Part shown: piece after piece, positions 1 through 12,945 of the stretch
How the letters are laid out: each line of letters opens with the position of its first letter
How positions within the stretch are numbered: the first letter of the stretch is position 1
NCBI GenBank assembly: GCA_037957365.1
Contig: JARHVA010000639.1
Span: forward strand, 1,163,501 to 1,227,500
Source: Torreya grandis
Taxonomy: Eukaryota; Streptophyta; Pinopsida; Cupressales; Taxaceae
Reading direction: 5' to 3'
Length of the DNA stretch: 64,000 bases
Notes under the pieces: model-generated
Seen by the model: the letters and a program-made list of their open reading frames with translations, nothing else
Databases searched by the model: none
Told to the model about the DNA's origin: nothing
Translations under genes and position numbers: made by a program

Positions 1-263
1 TAAATCAATACACTCTCTAGTCGCCCCAAACTAAGTAGTTCTCCTATGCTCTGAGAGATGGGAACATGGCTCAAGCAATTTTCCACCCAACCATGAAGCA
101 TTTACACTTCCCCCAATCCCTTCATGACACGAAAGAAACTCAGCCCTGCATGAAATGTTTAGCTACCTAGAACAACTAGTAGGTGGGAACACCCAATGCA
201 ACCTGATGCCTAACGTGCAATTCTAAATAATGAAATACACATTGTCTAACAACAAGATGTGGC

Positions 264-389
<126 letters not shown>

Positions 390-578
390 TTGTTAGATAA
401 AATATTCATCTATTTCAATGACAGCTCGTTTAGATCTAAACCTTTAAAATAAAGTAACTAGGCAATTCTCGAAAAGAGGAAACCATCTCTAATAATCCAC
501 ATTTGACATCCTAGTCCAAAAGTAATCCAATCACATTCTTAGATGAAATCTACTATTTTCTCTAAGAAATAGATGACG

Positions 579-648
<70 letters not shown>
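579..648 (+). repeat. (ATA)n trinucleotide microsatellite
   Basis: Roughly 22 units of ATA/TAA inside the left LTR. The matching place in the right LTR (around 9420) has only a short A-rich stretch, so this expansion is private to the left copy. Confidence 0.95.
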
Positions 649-650
<2 letters not shown>

Positions 651-1532
651 GAAATAAATAGAAAATAACGACCTATTTCACCTATAAATTCACTATAATT
701 TCTTCTTTTTCTAAGAAACAATCATGAAAACACGCCTTTATAATACAATAAAAAAAAGCATCATTCATTCATTTATGTAATTTATTATAATTTCTATATC
801 CTGGTTATGGTCTTTTAATATATATATATCATTGTCTAAAAGGGTTTTTTAAAGAAAAATAAATATTAAATTCTTTCCATTCAATAATGTCTCCCAATTT
901 TAACATTCAAAGAGAATTGTTTTTTCTTCTTTTTAATAGTTATATGCAACCTTAAATCAAGAAAATAAAAACTATAAATTTTTTTGGGGATATGGCCTTT
1001 CCAAAAGATCAATTTATTTACTGTTGTTGTTGATCCTCCTCTCTATCGTTGTTCAGAAAACAAAATCACATCTTCCTTCTTTGCTTAATTGCTCACTAAC
1101 TACTACGAATATCTTCAAAGCATTTCTAGGTTTTGTTTCCCTTTTTTCTAGCATTCCATAACAATTTATGATTTTGAATTTTGTTTAGAAATGACAAAGT
1201 TATCATTATTTTTCTGCTTATACTTGCTAAAAATGTGATGGATGTCTTTTCCTTTCTACCATCCCCTATTTATTTCTGAATCTTTGTTATTATTGTCATT
1301 TTTAAAATTAGTTTCAGCTTATTATTTTATTAATGGAGTATTGTTCAAGTTTGCATGAGAGAAAAACCTCTATAAATAGAGTTTAATAAGCTTATTTATT
1401 ACATGTCGCTGCATGACAAGATTATAATTCTTTTATTTCTTATAATTAGATTTCTAATTATAATATGTATTATTAATATAGTTTATTATTTTTTAAAATA
1501 AAATATTGACTTAAAACACACAATAATTATTT

Positions 1533-1540
<8 letters not shown>

Positions 1541-1576
<36 letters not shown>
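1541..1576 (+). repeat. (AT)n microsatellite
   Basis: About 18 AT units in the left LTR. At the matching place in the right LTR (10540-10790) the same tract bounds a three-copy tandem duplication. Confidence 0.95.
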
Positions 1577-1579
<3 letters not shown>

Positions 1580-2245
1580 TTGCAATTTAAATTTATAATT
1601 GTAGTAAGTCTAATTTAGATATGGTCATCCATTTTTAAATAAATAAGAAACATTTATTAATTATTTATGATTAAATAATATATCACCATACATCAATTTA
1701 ATAAAATACGCCATTTCAAAACATAGTTATATTATTTTAAATATAAAATGTAAAGACATTCATATTCATGACTAAATCAAGCATTCGAAAGGAATTTACT
1801 GTCGCAATTAAAACACAATATTTTATAAATATCTAACCATCCATTGCATTTATCATCCACACAATAATGCATATTAAATCATTCAAAATAATGCAATATG
1901 AGATTATGTGAGTGTGTGAGTGCATTAAAGTTAACCATCCTGATAATTCTTGCCAAGTGGCTAGAACATCTCTACCTCAACCATGTTCTTGTCTTCGACG
2001 AGTACCTACATTCATTCACAATCAATCTCGATGTCAATAGGTTAGTGCCTCAAAAACATAGCCAAAGTAAAACATTATAATCATCTTGATAATATTTAAT
2101 ATTTAAATCTATTTTATAATTTACAAAAATATAATTTCATGATAATTACCTTCAGACATGTGGAATTTACTTAAAGTAAAATAACCATGGAAAATGTTTA
2201 TTAATATAAAATAATTTATATAGTCCATAAAAATAAGACGTAACA

Positions 2246-2257
2246 TCCTTCCCTACT
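2246..2257 (-). promoter_or_regulatory. Polypurine tract of element A
   Basis: Read on the minus strand this is AGTAGGGAAGGA directly before the LTR start TGTTACG. A purine run abutting the 3' LTR primes plus-strand DNA synthesis in LTR retrotransposons. It fixes the inner edge of the left LTR at 2245. Confidence 0.75.
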
Positions 2258-2398
2258 TGGAAGAGACATCATCCTGATGTCTTATTACACAACAAAATAA
2301 TAAGGTATCAATCAACCACCAATAAGTATCAAAGTATCATAAAATAATAACAATAACTCAAAGTATCATAATCTATGCATGAATAAGAAATCTATGTT

Positions 2399-2575
2399 AT
2401 ATCCTCAAATGAGGAGAAGATCTATACATATCCTCCACATCCTCTCATGTGGCACTATCTTTTGAATACTAATCCCACTAGACCTTAGATTGTACCACAT
2501 TTCTACTTTGCAACTTAATGTTGCACCTCTCCAATATTTGAGTGGGCTCCACTAGAACCACTCCTAGATCCTAAA
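2399..2575 (-). pseudogene. Degenerate chromodomain at the integrase C-terminus (element A)
   Basis: Downstream of the integrase tail the minus strand reads PTQILERCNIKLQSRNVV, then VQSKV, a stop, WD, a stop, YSKDSAT, a stop, EDVEDM. This is the usual chromovirus chromodomain pattern (PxxIL...R..KLR...V...KV.W.......ATWE.E.DM) with three in-frame stops, at least one where a Trp codon is expected. In active chromoviruses this domain directs integration to marked chromatin. The frame is dead. The position after a GPF-type integrase tail supports the call. Confidence 0.78.
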
Positions 2576-3700
2576 CTTTTAAATCACAACAATCAATAAT
2601 ATGTGACACATCAAGATGATAAAGATTAAACAAAGAGACATGAAAAACATTATGGATTTTGGCAAGTGCAGGTGGTAGAGCAAGTCTATATGCTAGAAGA
2701 TTGATCACTTTCAAGACATCAAATGGTCCTAAAAAATGAGTAAGTTTGGATTCTTTACCAAATGAAATTGAAATCTTCTGAGGTTTGATCCTCAAGAAGA
2801 ATTTGTCACCAACTAAAAACTATCTAGGCATCCTATTTCTATCTATATAACTCTTTTGATGATCTGAAGCTTGATTCAAGTTTTTTTGGATCAACTTCAT
2901 CTGATCATCCATTTCCATTAACATATTAGGACCAATCATTATTCTATCCTTGACCTTATCCCAACTGATAGGTGTTTGACACGTACACCCATAAAGAGAT
3001 TTTAATAGTGCCATTCTCAAAGATGCATAGTATGAATTGTTGTATGCAAACTCTACCAATGGAAGATACTCCTATTTATACTGATGATCCATACAATACA
3101 TTCTGAGAAGATCTTCTACAACTTGATTGACTCTTTCTATCTGACCATCCATTTGAGGATGATATGCTGAACTAAAATTCAACTTTGTGTCCAAACCTGA
3201 ATTAAGAGTTATCCAAAATTTAGATGTCATGCGAGTGTCTCGATCTAAAATGATCTTCTTAGGCACTCCATGCAATCAAAAAATATCTTGAACAAACTTC
3301 TTAGCTAAAACCATAGAACCATCTAAAAGATTTATTGGAATAAAATGTGCTACCTTTGTTGACTTGTCCACGACTACTAAAATGACATCATGCCTATTCT
3401 TAGACATGGGTAACCCCTGAATAAAATCCATGCTTATTACTTACCACTTATGCTCAAGAACATTGTGTCGGTACAACAATCTTATTAGATGCACATTCTT
3501 AGCGTTAATTCATTGGCATTCCAAACATCAAGCCACAAATTCCATCACATCTTTCTTCAGTCTAGGCCAAAAGTATAAAGGTCTCAAAACTTTGAGAATC
3601 TTGGTCACTTTAGGGTGCCTTGAATAAGGTGCAATGTGGATCTCCTCAAGCACCAAATTCCTCAACTATCTTGAGTTAGGAATATACATCATTCCATGAA
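2571..3700 (-). pseudogene. Integrase of element A (H2C2, DDE core, GPF tail)
   Basis: Read from the right: an H2C2 finger with RHPKVTKILKVLRPLYFWP and CLEC (about 3640-3520); a core block beginning ISMDFIQGLPMSKNRHD (about 3430) that holds the first catalytic Asp; the block IILDRDTRMTSKFW (about 3250) with the second Asp; and HPQMDGQIERVN (about 3160) holding the catalytic Glu. Then comes the GPY/F-type tail LGPFDVL...AYRLALPPAL...HNVFHVS at 2795-2571. The reading frame is split by stops (for example near 3060 and 3280), so no active protein is made, yet all three catalytic acidic residues are still readable. Confidence 0.88.
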
Positions 3701-3821
3701 ATCTCAAAAGTCCATCTGACTCAATCACATAACCATCAAACCTATGATGTAAGGGGTCTACTTCCAAATCTTGTTTTACTCTTTCATAATGCTCAACCCC
3801 TTGAAGATTATAAATTACTTT

Positions 3822-5092
3822 CTAATTCAAATTGGATCTCATTGTAACCATGGTAGCCAAATTTCTTCTTCTACTAAGAGCATCAGCTACTCTATTCTCT
3901 TTTCCTTTTATATACTCAATTCCAAAGTCAAACTCACTAAGGAATTCTAACGACCTTCTTTGTCGTGCATTAAGGTTAGGTTGAGTAAATATATACTTGA
4001 TCCTTAAATGATCTGTCTTCAACTCAAAGGGCTTACCTAGAAGGTAATTTCTCCACATCTGAAGTGTATGAACTATGGTGGCTAATTCAAGATCATGTGG
4101 TACATAGTTAAATTCATGTTGATTTAACTTTCTTGACTAATATGCAACCACTTGCTCATTCTGCATCAACATTCCTCCTACTTATTCTCCTAAAGCATAA
4201 ATTATAACTATAAAGTGATCATTAGAATCTTTTATGGTCAAGATAGGAGTAGTTGTGATCTTTTCCTTCAGCACTTGGAAACCTTGCTCACACCTTTCTG
4301 TCCATTCAAACTTCTTACACTTCTTTTATATTGAGGTAATCAGTGCTGCTATAGTTGAGAAACCTTCCATAAAATTTCTATAGTATCCCACAATTACCAT
4401 AAAACTTTTGACTTCTATCACACTCTGAGGTGTAAGCCATTCCATTATCCCTTTGATCTTCTCAAGATCAACTGCAATCCCTTCTACCTAGATCACATGA
4501 CCAAGATAGTGCACTTTATCTTGAAAGAATGTACACTTAGATAGGTTACCATAAATATTTTGATCTCTCAAGCATTGTAAGACTATCCTCATATGCCTTT
4601 CATGTTCTTCCATTGATTTAGAGTATATCAATATGCCATCAAGGAAGATCAACAAAAAATCATCTAAACAATCTCTAAAAATATTGTTCATCAAATTCAT
4701 GAAGGCTACTAGAGCATTAATCAACCCAAATGATACTATTGTGAACTTGTAGTGACCATATCGAGTCCTAAAAATTGTTTTAGATAAGTCCTCATCCTTA
4801 ATACACTAGGTCTAATGAACCCTTGATTTAGCAACTCCTTCGATTGTGCCTTAAGCTCATATAGTTCTATAGTAGTCATCATATAGGGTGCCTTCAATTG
4901 AGGCTCAGTCCTTGGTAGAAATTTAATTGAGAAGTCAAATTCTCTCTTCGGTGCTAACTCTATCAACTCAATAGGGAATACATCTCTGAAATATTTAAGG
5001 ATTGGGTAGTCATTGAATACTAGTTTTTCTTTTTTAAGGTCTTTTACTTGGATGACATAAATGGCACACCCTTTCCTCTTAGATTTCTTCAA
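3822..5092 (-). pseudogene. Reverse transcriptase and RNase H of element A, internally deleted
   Basis: The RT N-terminal part ends in KELLNQGFIRPSV at about 4815. The frame then jumps, in another phase, to KDEDLSKTIF, RTRYGHYKF and FGLINALVAFMN. The family normally has about 70 residues between these blocks, including the first catalytic Asp, so an internal deletion is inferred. The active-site box reads FLDGILIYS (about 4650), so the second Asp of the F/Y-x-DD motif is Gly. The connection region continues as EKIKGIMEWLTPQS and YYRNFMEGFS. RNase H is recognised from LKTDHLRIKYIFTQ and EYIKGKENRVADALSRR (4058-3822). The RT cannot be functional. Confidence 0.88.
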
Positions 5093-5094
5093 TT

Positions 5095-5560
5095 ACATAG
5101 CTAAGATTTATCTAATATCTAAAGGTTTATTAGAACCATTAATCTCCACTTGATTTCCTAAGACATTCAAACATCTAACAACTTTGTCTTCACAACTTAC
5201 TAGAGATTTATGTTCAGTTAATCAATTGATTCTCAGAATTACATCACAATACCTTAAAGGTGCTACATACAAATCAACTTGCATCTAAAAAATAGAAATA
5301 TCTAACTCACTGAATGCTAGACATGAGTCTACTCTCTTTTCTGCTCTATTGCCATAGTGTACCATCCAAGAATTTTTCATATTCCTAGGTCTAATTGATA
5401 ACTTAGATACTACTCTAGGATCTATAAAACATTCTATGGCACCAATATAAATTAAAATAGAAACTAGTCTATAGAGCTTACCTTGATATTGAATAATTAA
5501 TACTTGAAATTTAGCTTGTCAATTCTCCACTATGGTATGAATATGATGTTATGGTGCTCC
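5095..5560 (-). pseudogene. Expected protease region of element A, very eroded
   Basis: This stretch lies between the gag zinc finger and RT, where Ty3/gypsy elements carry an aspartic protease. On the minus strand I can read only short family-like pieces with several stops. I cannot point to an intact D-T/S-G active site. The call rests on position. Confidence 0.4.
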
Positions 5561-6691
5561 TTGCTGATTTCTATTTCCTCTTCCAACTTATCTTTATGGA
5601 CATGAATTTACATAATGCTCTCCTCCATAAATGTAGCATCCACCCTTACATACTTTTTGTCCTTTAGTTTTTTCCCTCTAGTTGTTGTTTCTATTGTGCC
5701 ACCTATTTTATTGCCTTCACGTTGGTTTCCACCATCTTCATCCTAAGAGTTATTACCTCTCTTCAAATTTATGATCAGTCGATTGCCATTACCTTGATTA
5801 TTATTTTAATTATAATTACATTGATAGTTATGCTGATTGTTTTGAGGTATATTATTGGTAAACTTCACATCTCTCTACTTACGGTAACTAGCTACTTGTT
5901 GTCACTTATGCTCTTGTTTAATTACTTTTTCAAAAATGACATCCATAGTGAGTGGGTTATGAATGTCTATCTCTGCTCCAATCTGGGACTTAAGCCTAAT
6001 ATAAACTTTCTAATCTAAAATACCTCATTTATCTAATACTATGGAACATACTTAAGTAGATGCGATAACCTCTCCCAATAACTAGTTATGCACATACCTC
6101 CTTGAACCAAATTCTGAAACTCCATCATCTTTTGATTAAAGAAGAGCTATGGTAACCATCTTTTTTTAAAAATTTGTAAGAAAATATTTTAAGTTATTTC
6201 ACCAGGTAACAACTTATTATCTTCCTTTTCATTGCTCCACCATGTTGTTACTTCACCAGTCAACTGATATGATCCCCACATTTCCTTCATGTGATCTGAA
6301 AGGTTTTAGATCCTAAAGTATTTTTCCATTTCTATGATCCATGATTCAACTCCACCTCCAATTATTCCATCAAATTTAGGTTGTGATACCTTATTGAGGT
6401 CCTTTCCCAACTCCTCTACAATCCTTACTTTATTTTTAGCATTAACCCCAACCTTAAGAACTTGAACTTCCATCCTTGGATTCTCATTTGCATTATCACC
6501 TCTTGGGTTCTCACTAGCATTCTACCCCCTCTGATTTCTTGCTCAAGGGCAGTCATTCTAGTATCTTGTTGAGTCAAGAGAGCAAAAATACGGTCCAATA
6601 TTTCATCTTGATTATTATTAGCACCTCCACAATTTATTCCATTTTGACCACATCCTAATCCTTCACCATGATCAATATTTTTAGTATTCAT
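5560..6691 (-). pseudogene. Gag of element A
   Basis: An N-terminal Met at 6691 lies about 70 bases inside the primer site. It begins MNTKNIDHGEGLG and runs for 88 residues before a stop, with a hydrophilic, Asn/Gln-rich start and an FALLTQQDTRMTALEQEIRG helix typical of chromovirus gag. Near 5605-5645 the minus strand reads CYIYGGEHYVNSC. This fits a gag CX2CX3HX4C zinc knuckle with its second Cys replaced by Tyr. The middle part is broken by stops and frameshifts. Confidence 0.7.
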
Positions 6692-6763
6692 GATGAATAA
6701 TATGCATCAAGTTGGCAACTTAGCATAACAGTCCCAAAAGGAGGCCCTAGTGTTCAACCTAGA

Positions 6764-6775
6764 GCTCTGATACCA
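6764..6775 (-). promoter_or_regulatory. Primer-binding site of element A (initiator tRNA-Met)
   Basis: The minus strand reads TGGTATCAGAGC, the complement of the 3' end of plant initiator tRNA-Met. It is three bases from the LTR edge at 6779. It sets the orientation of the element and the inner edge of the 5' LTR. Confidence 0.93.
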
Positions 6776-7316
6776 AAATGTAAAGCCATTCAAACCATCG
6801 CCAAATTAAATAAATTAAATAATACATTTAGATTACAACATAATAAATAATTAAAAGTAAAATGATGTAATTAATCTACTCACTTACAATATTACAAGAA
6901 AAATATAAATCTCATAAGTATAAATCAATAAAAGACATTAAATCTTTCAAAATATTGTGCTCAATCTAGGTGAAAGCACTATAGAATAATATACAAAGTC
7001 CATTGACATTCATGCCATAAAGCATTTAAATACAAGTTACAATGATCATGTACAACAAGTATAAATAAATCAATACACTCTCTAGTCACCCTAGACCAAG
7101 TGGTTCTCCTGCAAGTCGAGAGACAAAAACATGGATCAGGTGATTTTACACCCAACCATGAAGCAATTACACTTTCTGGAATCCCTTCATGACATGAAGA
7201 AAACCCAATCCTACATGAAATGTCTAGCTACTTAGAACAACTGGTAGGTCATAACACCTGATGCAACCTAATGTCTAACGTGTAATTCTAAATAATGAGA
7301 TGTATATTATCTCACA

Positions 7317-7452
<136 letters not shown>

Positions 7453-7991
7453 CATTCAAACCATCACCAAATTAAATAAAGTAAATAATCCATTTAGATT
7501 ACAACATAATAAATAATTAAAAGTAAAATGATGTAATTAATCTACTCACTTACAATATTACAAGAAAAATATAAATCTCATAAATATAAATCAATAAAAG
7601 TAATTAAATCTTTCAAAATATTGTGCTCAATCTAGGTGAAAGCACTATAGAATAATATACAAAGTCCATTGACATTCATGCCATAAAGCATTTAAATACA
7701 AGTTACAATGATCATGTACAACAAGTATAAATAAATCAATACACTCTCTAGTCACCCTGAACCAAGTGGTTCTCCTGCAAGTCGAGAGATAGAAACATGG
7801 ATCAGGTGATTTTACACCCAACCATGAAGCAATTACACTTTCTCGAATCCCTTCATGACATGAAGAAAACCCAATCCTATATGAAATGTCTAGCTATTTA
7901 GAACAACTGGTAGGTCATAACACCCGACGCAACCTAATCTGTAACATGCAATTCTAAATAATGAAATGTATATTATCTCACAACCAGATGT

Positions 7992-8027
<36 letters not shown>

Positions 8028-9125
8028 CATTCAAACCATCACCAAATTAAATAAAGTAAATAATCTATTTAGATTACAACATAATAAATAATTAAAAGTA
8101 AAATGATGTAATTAATCTACTCACTTACAATATTACAAGAAAAATATAAATCTCATAAATATAAATCAATAAAAGTCATTAAATCTTTCAAAATATTGTG
8201 CTCAATCTAGGTGAAAACACTATAGAATAATATACAAAGTCCATTGACATTCATGCCATAAAGCATTTAAATACAAGTTACAATGATCATGTACAACAAG
8301 TATAAATAAATCAATACACTCTCTAGTCACCCTGAACCAAGTGGTTCTCCTGCAAGTCGAGAGACAAAAACATGGATCAGGTGATTTTACACCCAACCAT
8401 GAAGCAATTACACTTTCTTGAATCCCTCCATGACATGAAGAAAACCCAATCCTATATGAAATGTCTAGCTATTTAGAACAACTGGTAGGTCATAACACCC
8501 GACGCAACCTAATGTCTAACATGTAATTCTAAATAATGAAATGTATATTATCTCACAACCAGATGTTGCATATATATATATAAAGCCATTCAAACCATCA
8601 CCAAATTAAATAAAGTAAATAATCCATTTAGATTACAACATAATAAATAATTAAAAGTAAAATGATGTAATTAATCTACTCACTTACAATATTACAAGAA
8701 AAATATAAATCTCATAAATATAAATCAATAAAAATAATTAAATCTTTCAAAATATTGTGCTCAATCTAGGTGAAAGCACTATAGAATAATATACAAAGTC
8801 CATTGACATTCATGCCATAAAGCATTTAAATACAAGTTACAATGATCATGTACAACAAGTATAAATAAATCAATACACTCTCTAGTCACCCTGAACCAAG
8901 TGGTTCTCCTGCAAGTCGAGAGACAGAAACATGGATCAGGTGATTTTACACCCAACCATGAAGCAATTACACTTTCTCGAATCCCTCCTTGACATGAAGA
9001 AAACCCAATCCTGTATGAAATGTCTAGCTATTTAGAAAAATTGGTAGGTCATAACACCCGATGCAACCTAATGTCTAACGTGCAATTCTAAATAATGAAA
9101 TGTATATTATCTCACAACCAGATGT

Positions 9126-9233
<108 letters not shown>

Positions 9234-9571
9234 TTTGCTAAATAAAATATTTATTTATTTCAATGACAGCTTGTTTTGATCTAAACCTTTAAAACATAGT
9301 AACTAGGTAATTCTCAAAAAGAGGAAGCCATCTCTGATAATCCACATTCAACATCCTAGCCTAAAAGTAACCCAATCACATTCTTAGATAAAATATACTA
9401 TTTTTTCTAAGAAATATATATTAAGAAAATTAAAAAAATAAAGAGAAAATATCGACCCATTTTACCTATAAATTGACTGTAATTCCCTCTTTTTCTAAGC
9501 AACAATCATGAAAACACTTATTTATAATACAATTAAAAAAAGAACATCATTCATTTATTTATTTATACAAT

Positions 9572-9660
9572 TTATTATAATGTCTATATTATGGTTATGG
9601 TCTTTTAATATGTGTGTGTGTGTGTGTGTGTATAGACCATAACCAGAATATAGACATTAT
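9572..9660 (+). repeat. Hairpin: about 28-bp inverted repeat with a (TG)n loop
   Basis: The block TATAATGTCTATATTATGG followed by TTATGGTC is repeated in inverse as GACCATAACCAGAATATAG and ACATTATAA, with about one mismatch over 28 bases. The loop of about 36 bases is mostly TG repeats. The left LTR at 785-815 has only the first arm, so the second arm was made by a local inverted duplication in this copy. Confidence 0.85.
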
Positions 9661-9795
9661 AATAAAAATAAAAATAAATGTTAAATTATTTTCATTCAAT
9701 AATGTCTCCCAATTTTAACATTTAAAGAGAATTGTTTTATTCTTTTTAACAGTTATATGCAATCTTAAATCAAAAAAATAAAAACAAGAAGGATA

Positions 9796-9839
<44 letters not shown>

Positions 9840-9985
9840 ATAACCATAATATAGACATTATAATAAAAATAAAAATAAATGTTAAATTATTTTCATTCAA
9901 TAATGTCTCCCAATTTTAACATTCAAAGAGAATTGTTTTATTCTTTTTAACAGTTATATGCAATATTAAATCAAGAAAATAAAAA
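9640..9985 (+). repeat. Tandem duplication of about 190 bp bounded by (TA)n
   Basis: The segment from the CCATAACC..AATATAGACATTATAAT block through CAATAATGTCTCCCAATTT to AACAAGAAGGATACC occurs twice (from about 9633 and from about 9837). The copies are separated by (AT)n at 9798-9836. The left LTR has one copy (about 880-990). Confidence 0.85.
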
Positions 9986-10552
9986 CAAGAAGGATACCCA
10001 GGGATATTTTCTTGCCAAAAGGTCAATTTCCTTACTAGTGTTGTTGATCCTCCTTCTCTTTATCGCTGGTAAAAAAAGAAAATCATGTTCTCCTTTGCTA
10101 AACTACGAATATATTTGAAACATTTCTCGATTTTGTTCTCCTCCTTTTGTATCTTTTTAGAACAATTTATAGTTTTAAATTTCATTGAGAAATGACAAAG
10201 TTATTTCTATTTTTTATCTGTAATTGCTAAAAAAATGTGATGGATGTCTTTTCCTTTTTACCATCCCCTATTTATTTCTAAATCTCTGCTATTATTGTTA
10301 TTTTTAAAATTAGTTTTAGCTTATTTTTTTTATTAATGGGGTTTTGTTCGAGTTTGCATGAGAAAAAAACTTATATACATACAATTTAATAAGCTTATTT
10401 ATTACATGTTGTTGCATGACAGGATTATAATTCTTTTATTTCTTATAATTAAATTTATAATTATAATATGTATTATTAATATAGTTTATTTATTTTTTTG
10501 AAATAAAATATTCACTTAAATCACACAAAAAATATTTAAAATAATATATATA

Positions 10553-10638
10553 TAGCAATTTAAATTTATAATTATAGTAAGTCTAATTTAGATATGGTCA
10601 TCCATATTTAAATAGATAATAAATAATTATATATGATT

Positions 10639-10681
<43 letters not shown>

Positions 10682-10812
10682 ATTTAAATTTATAAATGTA
10701 GTAAGTCTAATTTAGATATGGTCATCCATATTTAAATAGATAATAAATAATTATTTATGATTATATTATATATATATATATATTTATAAATGTAGTAAGT
10801 CTAATTTAGATA
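10553..10812 (+). repeat. Three-copy tandem repeat of about 120 bp bounded by (AT)n
   Basis: The block with TTTATAATTATAGTAAGTC and TAATTTAGATATGGTCATCC occurs from about 10555, 10680 and 10785, separated by AT runs at 10645-10678 and 10765-10782. The third copy is cut at 10816 by the insertion of solo LTR S and resumes at 12178. The left LTR has one copy (about 1580-1680). Confidence 0.85.
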
Positions 10813-10816
10813 TGGT

Positions 10817-12177
10817 TGTTTCTGCTCATTTTTGCTATTTACATTCAGAAGAAGGAAGAAACTAAAGATGATGGTCAGGGGTTAAATGATACCTGGATTA
10901 AGTTGCACACCATTTCCAGACATTGTAGGAGCTCCTCTTTGGCTGTGGAGGAAGACACCTGTAGATAAGAAAGACTTAAACAAAGAAAATGTTAGATAGA
11001 TATATAGTGGACTGCCAAGCACATGCTTGGTCCCAGAAGTGCAAAGACTTTCTTGAGGGATGACAGTCCACTTATTTGACAAAAAGAGTGTTGCTAGAAA
11101 GAGAAATGATGAAAGACTAATAAATAGAAAGTAGACAACATGTATCTGTTCTCTATAGTCAGTCTCTCACAGTCGCCGATGTCGGTTAGTCTGTCGTCAT
11201 CGGTTGGTCAATGTTGCCAATGTCGGTAGGGGCAATGGGCCTTGGACGGGTCTGAGGGTTATGCCTATGGTCAAAAAAGGAGTCTGGGAGTTAAAAAGGA
11301 CTATGCAGGGTTGTAGGGAAGTCAATAAGGTCTTAAGAGGGACAAAGGTGGAGGGTAGGTTGTCAAAAGGGGTAAGGTTAAGAAGAATCTTTTCAACCTC
11401 TCCAGGAAGAAAGTCGAGTCTGGTTGATAGTATTTAGAAATAGTAAATAGAAACTAATTACTAATGTATTCTAAATAACTGAGATGAAAGGTAGAAGAAT
11501 ACTTAGCTCTTATCCAGAAAAGAACCAGAGGTGTTTAGAACGCTTGTTCCTGTTGTGGCTATCGTTGAGTCCTCGTGCAATGTTTCCAATCCAATGTTTA
11601 GAGTGATTTCTGCAGTGTCTGGACCTTGGAGAGCATTAGTTGAAGTCTGATGCTTGGTCTCAGAGTACCGTCGATGTCCAAGAGTCCGGAGGTGAGAGAA
11701 AGAGAGAGAGAGTCAAGAGGCAATCGATTCGAGAGTCCAAGACCCTGAGATTCATGATTCGTGATTCGTGATTAGCCGTTTTGGGGGTTAGAACTCGATT
11801 TAAGTAAAATGACATCAGCGATCCCGCTGGCATCAGTCGACAATTGACCGATGTCGGCGGCTAGAGAATGGGTAAAAGGGCTATTTTTAGCCCTTTGCCT
11901 GTTTCTCCATCCGCCGAGTGTATTTGCCGTTAGAGAATGGTCAATGGACGGGGTTATTAAGCACGAGAGTTAGTTAGGAGGTTGGAATAAGTCTTAGATA
12001 GTTATGATATGAAGGACTTAGTCATAGGGTGATTCATAGGGTAGGAAATGGTCTAAGGGTGAGGTGTCCAAGGTGAGGTGTCTAGGGTGATGTCATTAAT
12101 GTAAAATAAATAGTTCATTCTAAATTAATAATGTGTGTAAGGGACCAAGGGGAGTCGACACAATTTTGGTGTCTACA
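10817..12177 (-). mobile_element. Solo LTR S (1361 bp), target duplication ATGGT
   Basis: Its ends on the plus strand are TGTTTCTGCTC and TTGGTGTCTACA. They are flanked by the identical 5-mer ATGGT at 10812-10816 and 12178-12182. Removing S and one 5-mer restores the element A LTR (TTTAGATATGGTCATCC). No primer site, gag or pol is present, so this is an LTR left by recombination. The minus strand starts TGTAGACACCAAAATTG, which resembles common plant LTR starts; that is the basis for the strand, held loosely. It is richer in G and C than its surroundings and has several CCGATGTCGG-like palindromes (11170-11225 and 11805-11865). No coding region is supported. Confidence 0.88.
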
Positions 12178-12801
12178 ATGGTCATCCATATTTAAATAAA
12201 TAAGAAATATTTATTAATTATTTATGATTAAATAATATATAGCTATACATCAATTTAATAAAATATGTCATTTCAAAACATAGTTATACCATTTTAAATC
12301 TAAAACATATAGATATTAATATTCATGACTAAATCAAACATTTGAAAGGAACTTACTATCATACTTAAAATATAATATTTTCTAATTATCTAACCATCTA
12401 TCACATTTATCATCCATTTAATAATGCGTATTAAACCATTCAAAATAATGCAATATGAGACTATGTGAGTGTGTGAGTGCATAAGGGTTAACCATCCCGA
12501 CAATTCTTACCAAGTGGCTAGAACATCTCTACCTCAACCATGTTCTCATCTTCGATGAGTAATTCATTCATTTTCAATCAATCTCGATGTCAATAGGTTA
12601 GTGCCTCAAAAATATAGATGAATTAAAACATTATTATCATCTCGATAATATTTAATATTTAAATATTTTTTCCAATTTACAAAAATATAATTACATAATA
12701 ATTACCTTCAGAAATGTGAAATTTACTCAAATTAAAACAAGCATAGTAAATGTTTATTAATATAAAATAATTTATATAAACCATAAAAATGAGATGTGAC
12801 A

Positions 12802-12945
12802 AATCTAGACACTGGTCTTTCCTTCACAAATTCAAATATTCAAATACAAACGGTCATAGTTAACATTTGAACACTAAGCTCAAATCTCATGAAATATCAA
12901 CTTAGGATAAATCTCGCATAGTTGATCTTATTTGGATCACTCTCA
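12802..12945 (-). repeat. B-left 3' LTR, start only
   Basis: On the minus strand the LTR starts TGAGAGTGATCCAAATAAG right after the purine tract TTAAGGGGGAATA. It matches B-right from 28784. Element A inserted at 12801/12802. Confidence 0.75.

Noticed and set aside
539..721. Poly-Ile frame on the minus strand
   Set aside because: Translation of the (ATA)n microsatellite inside an LTR.
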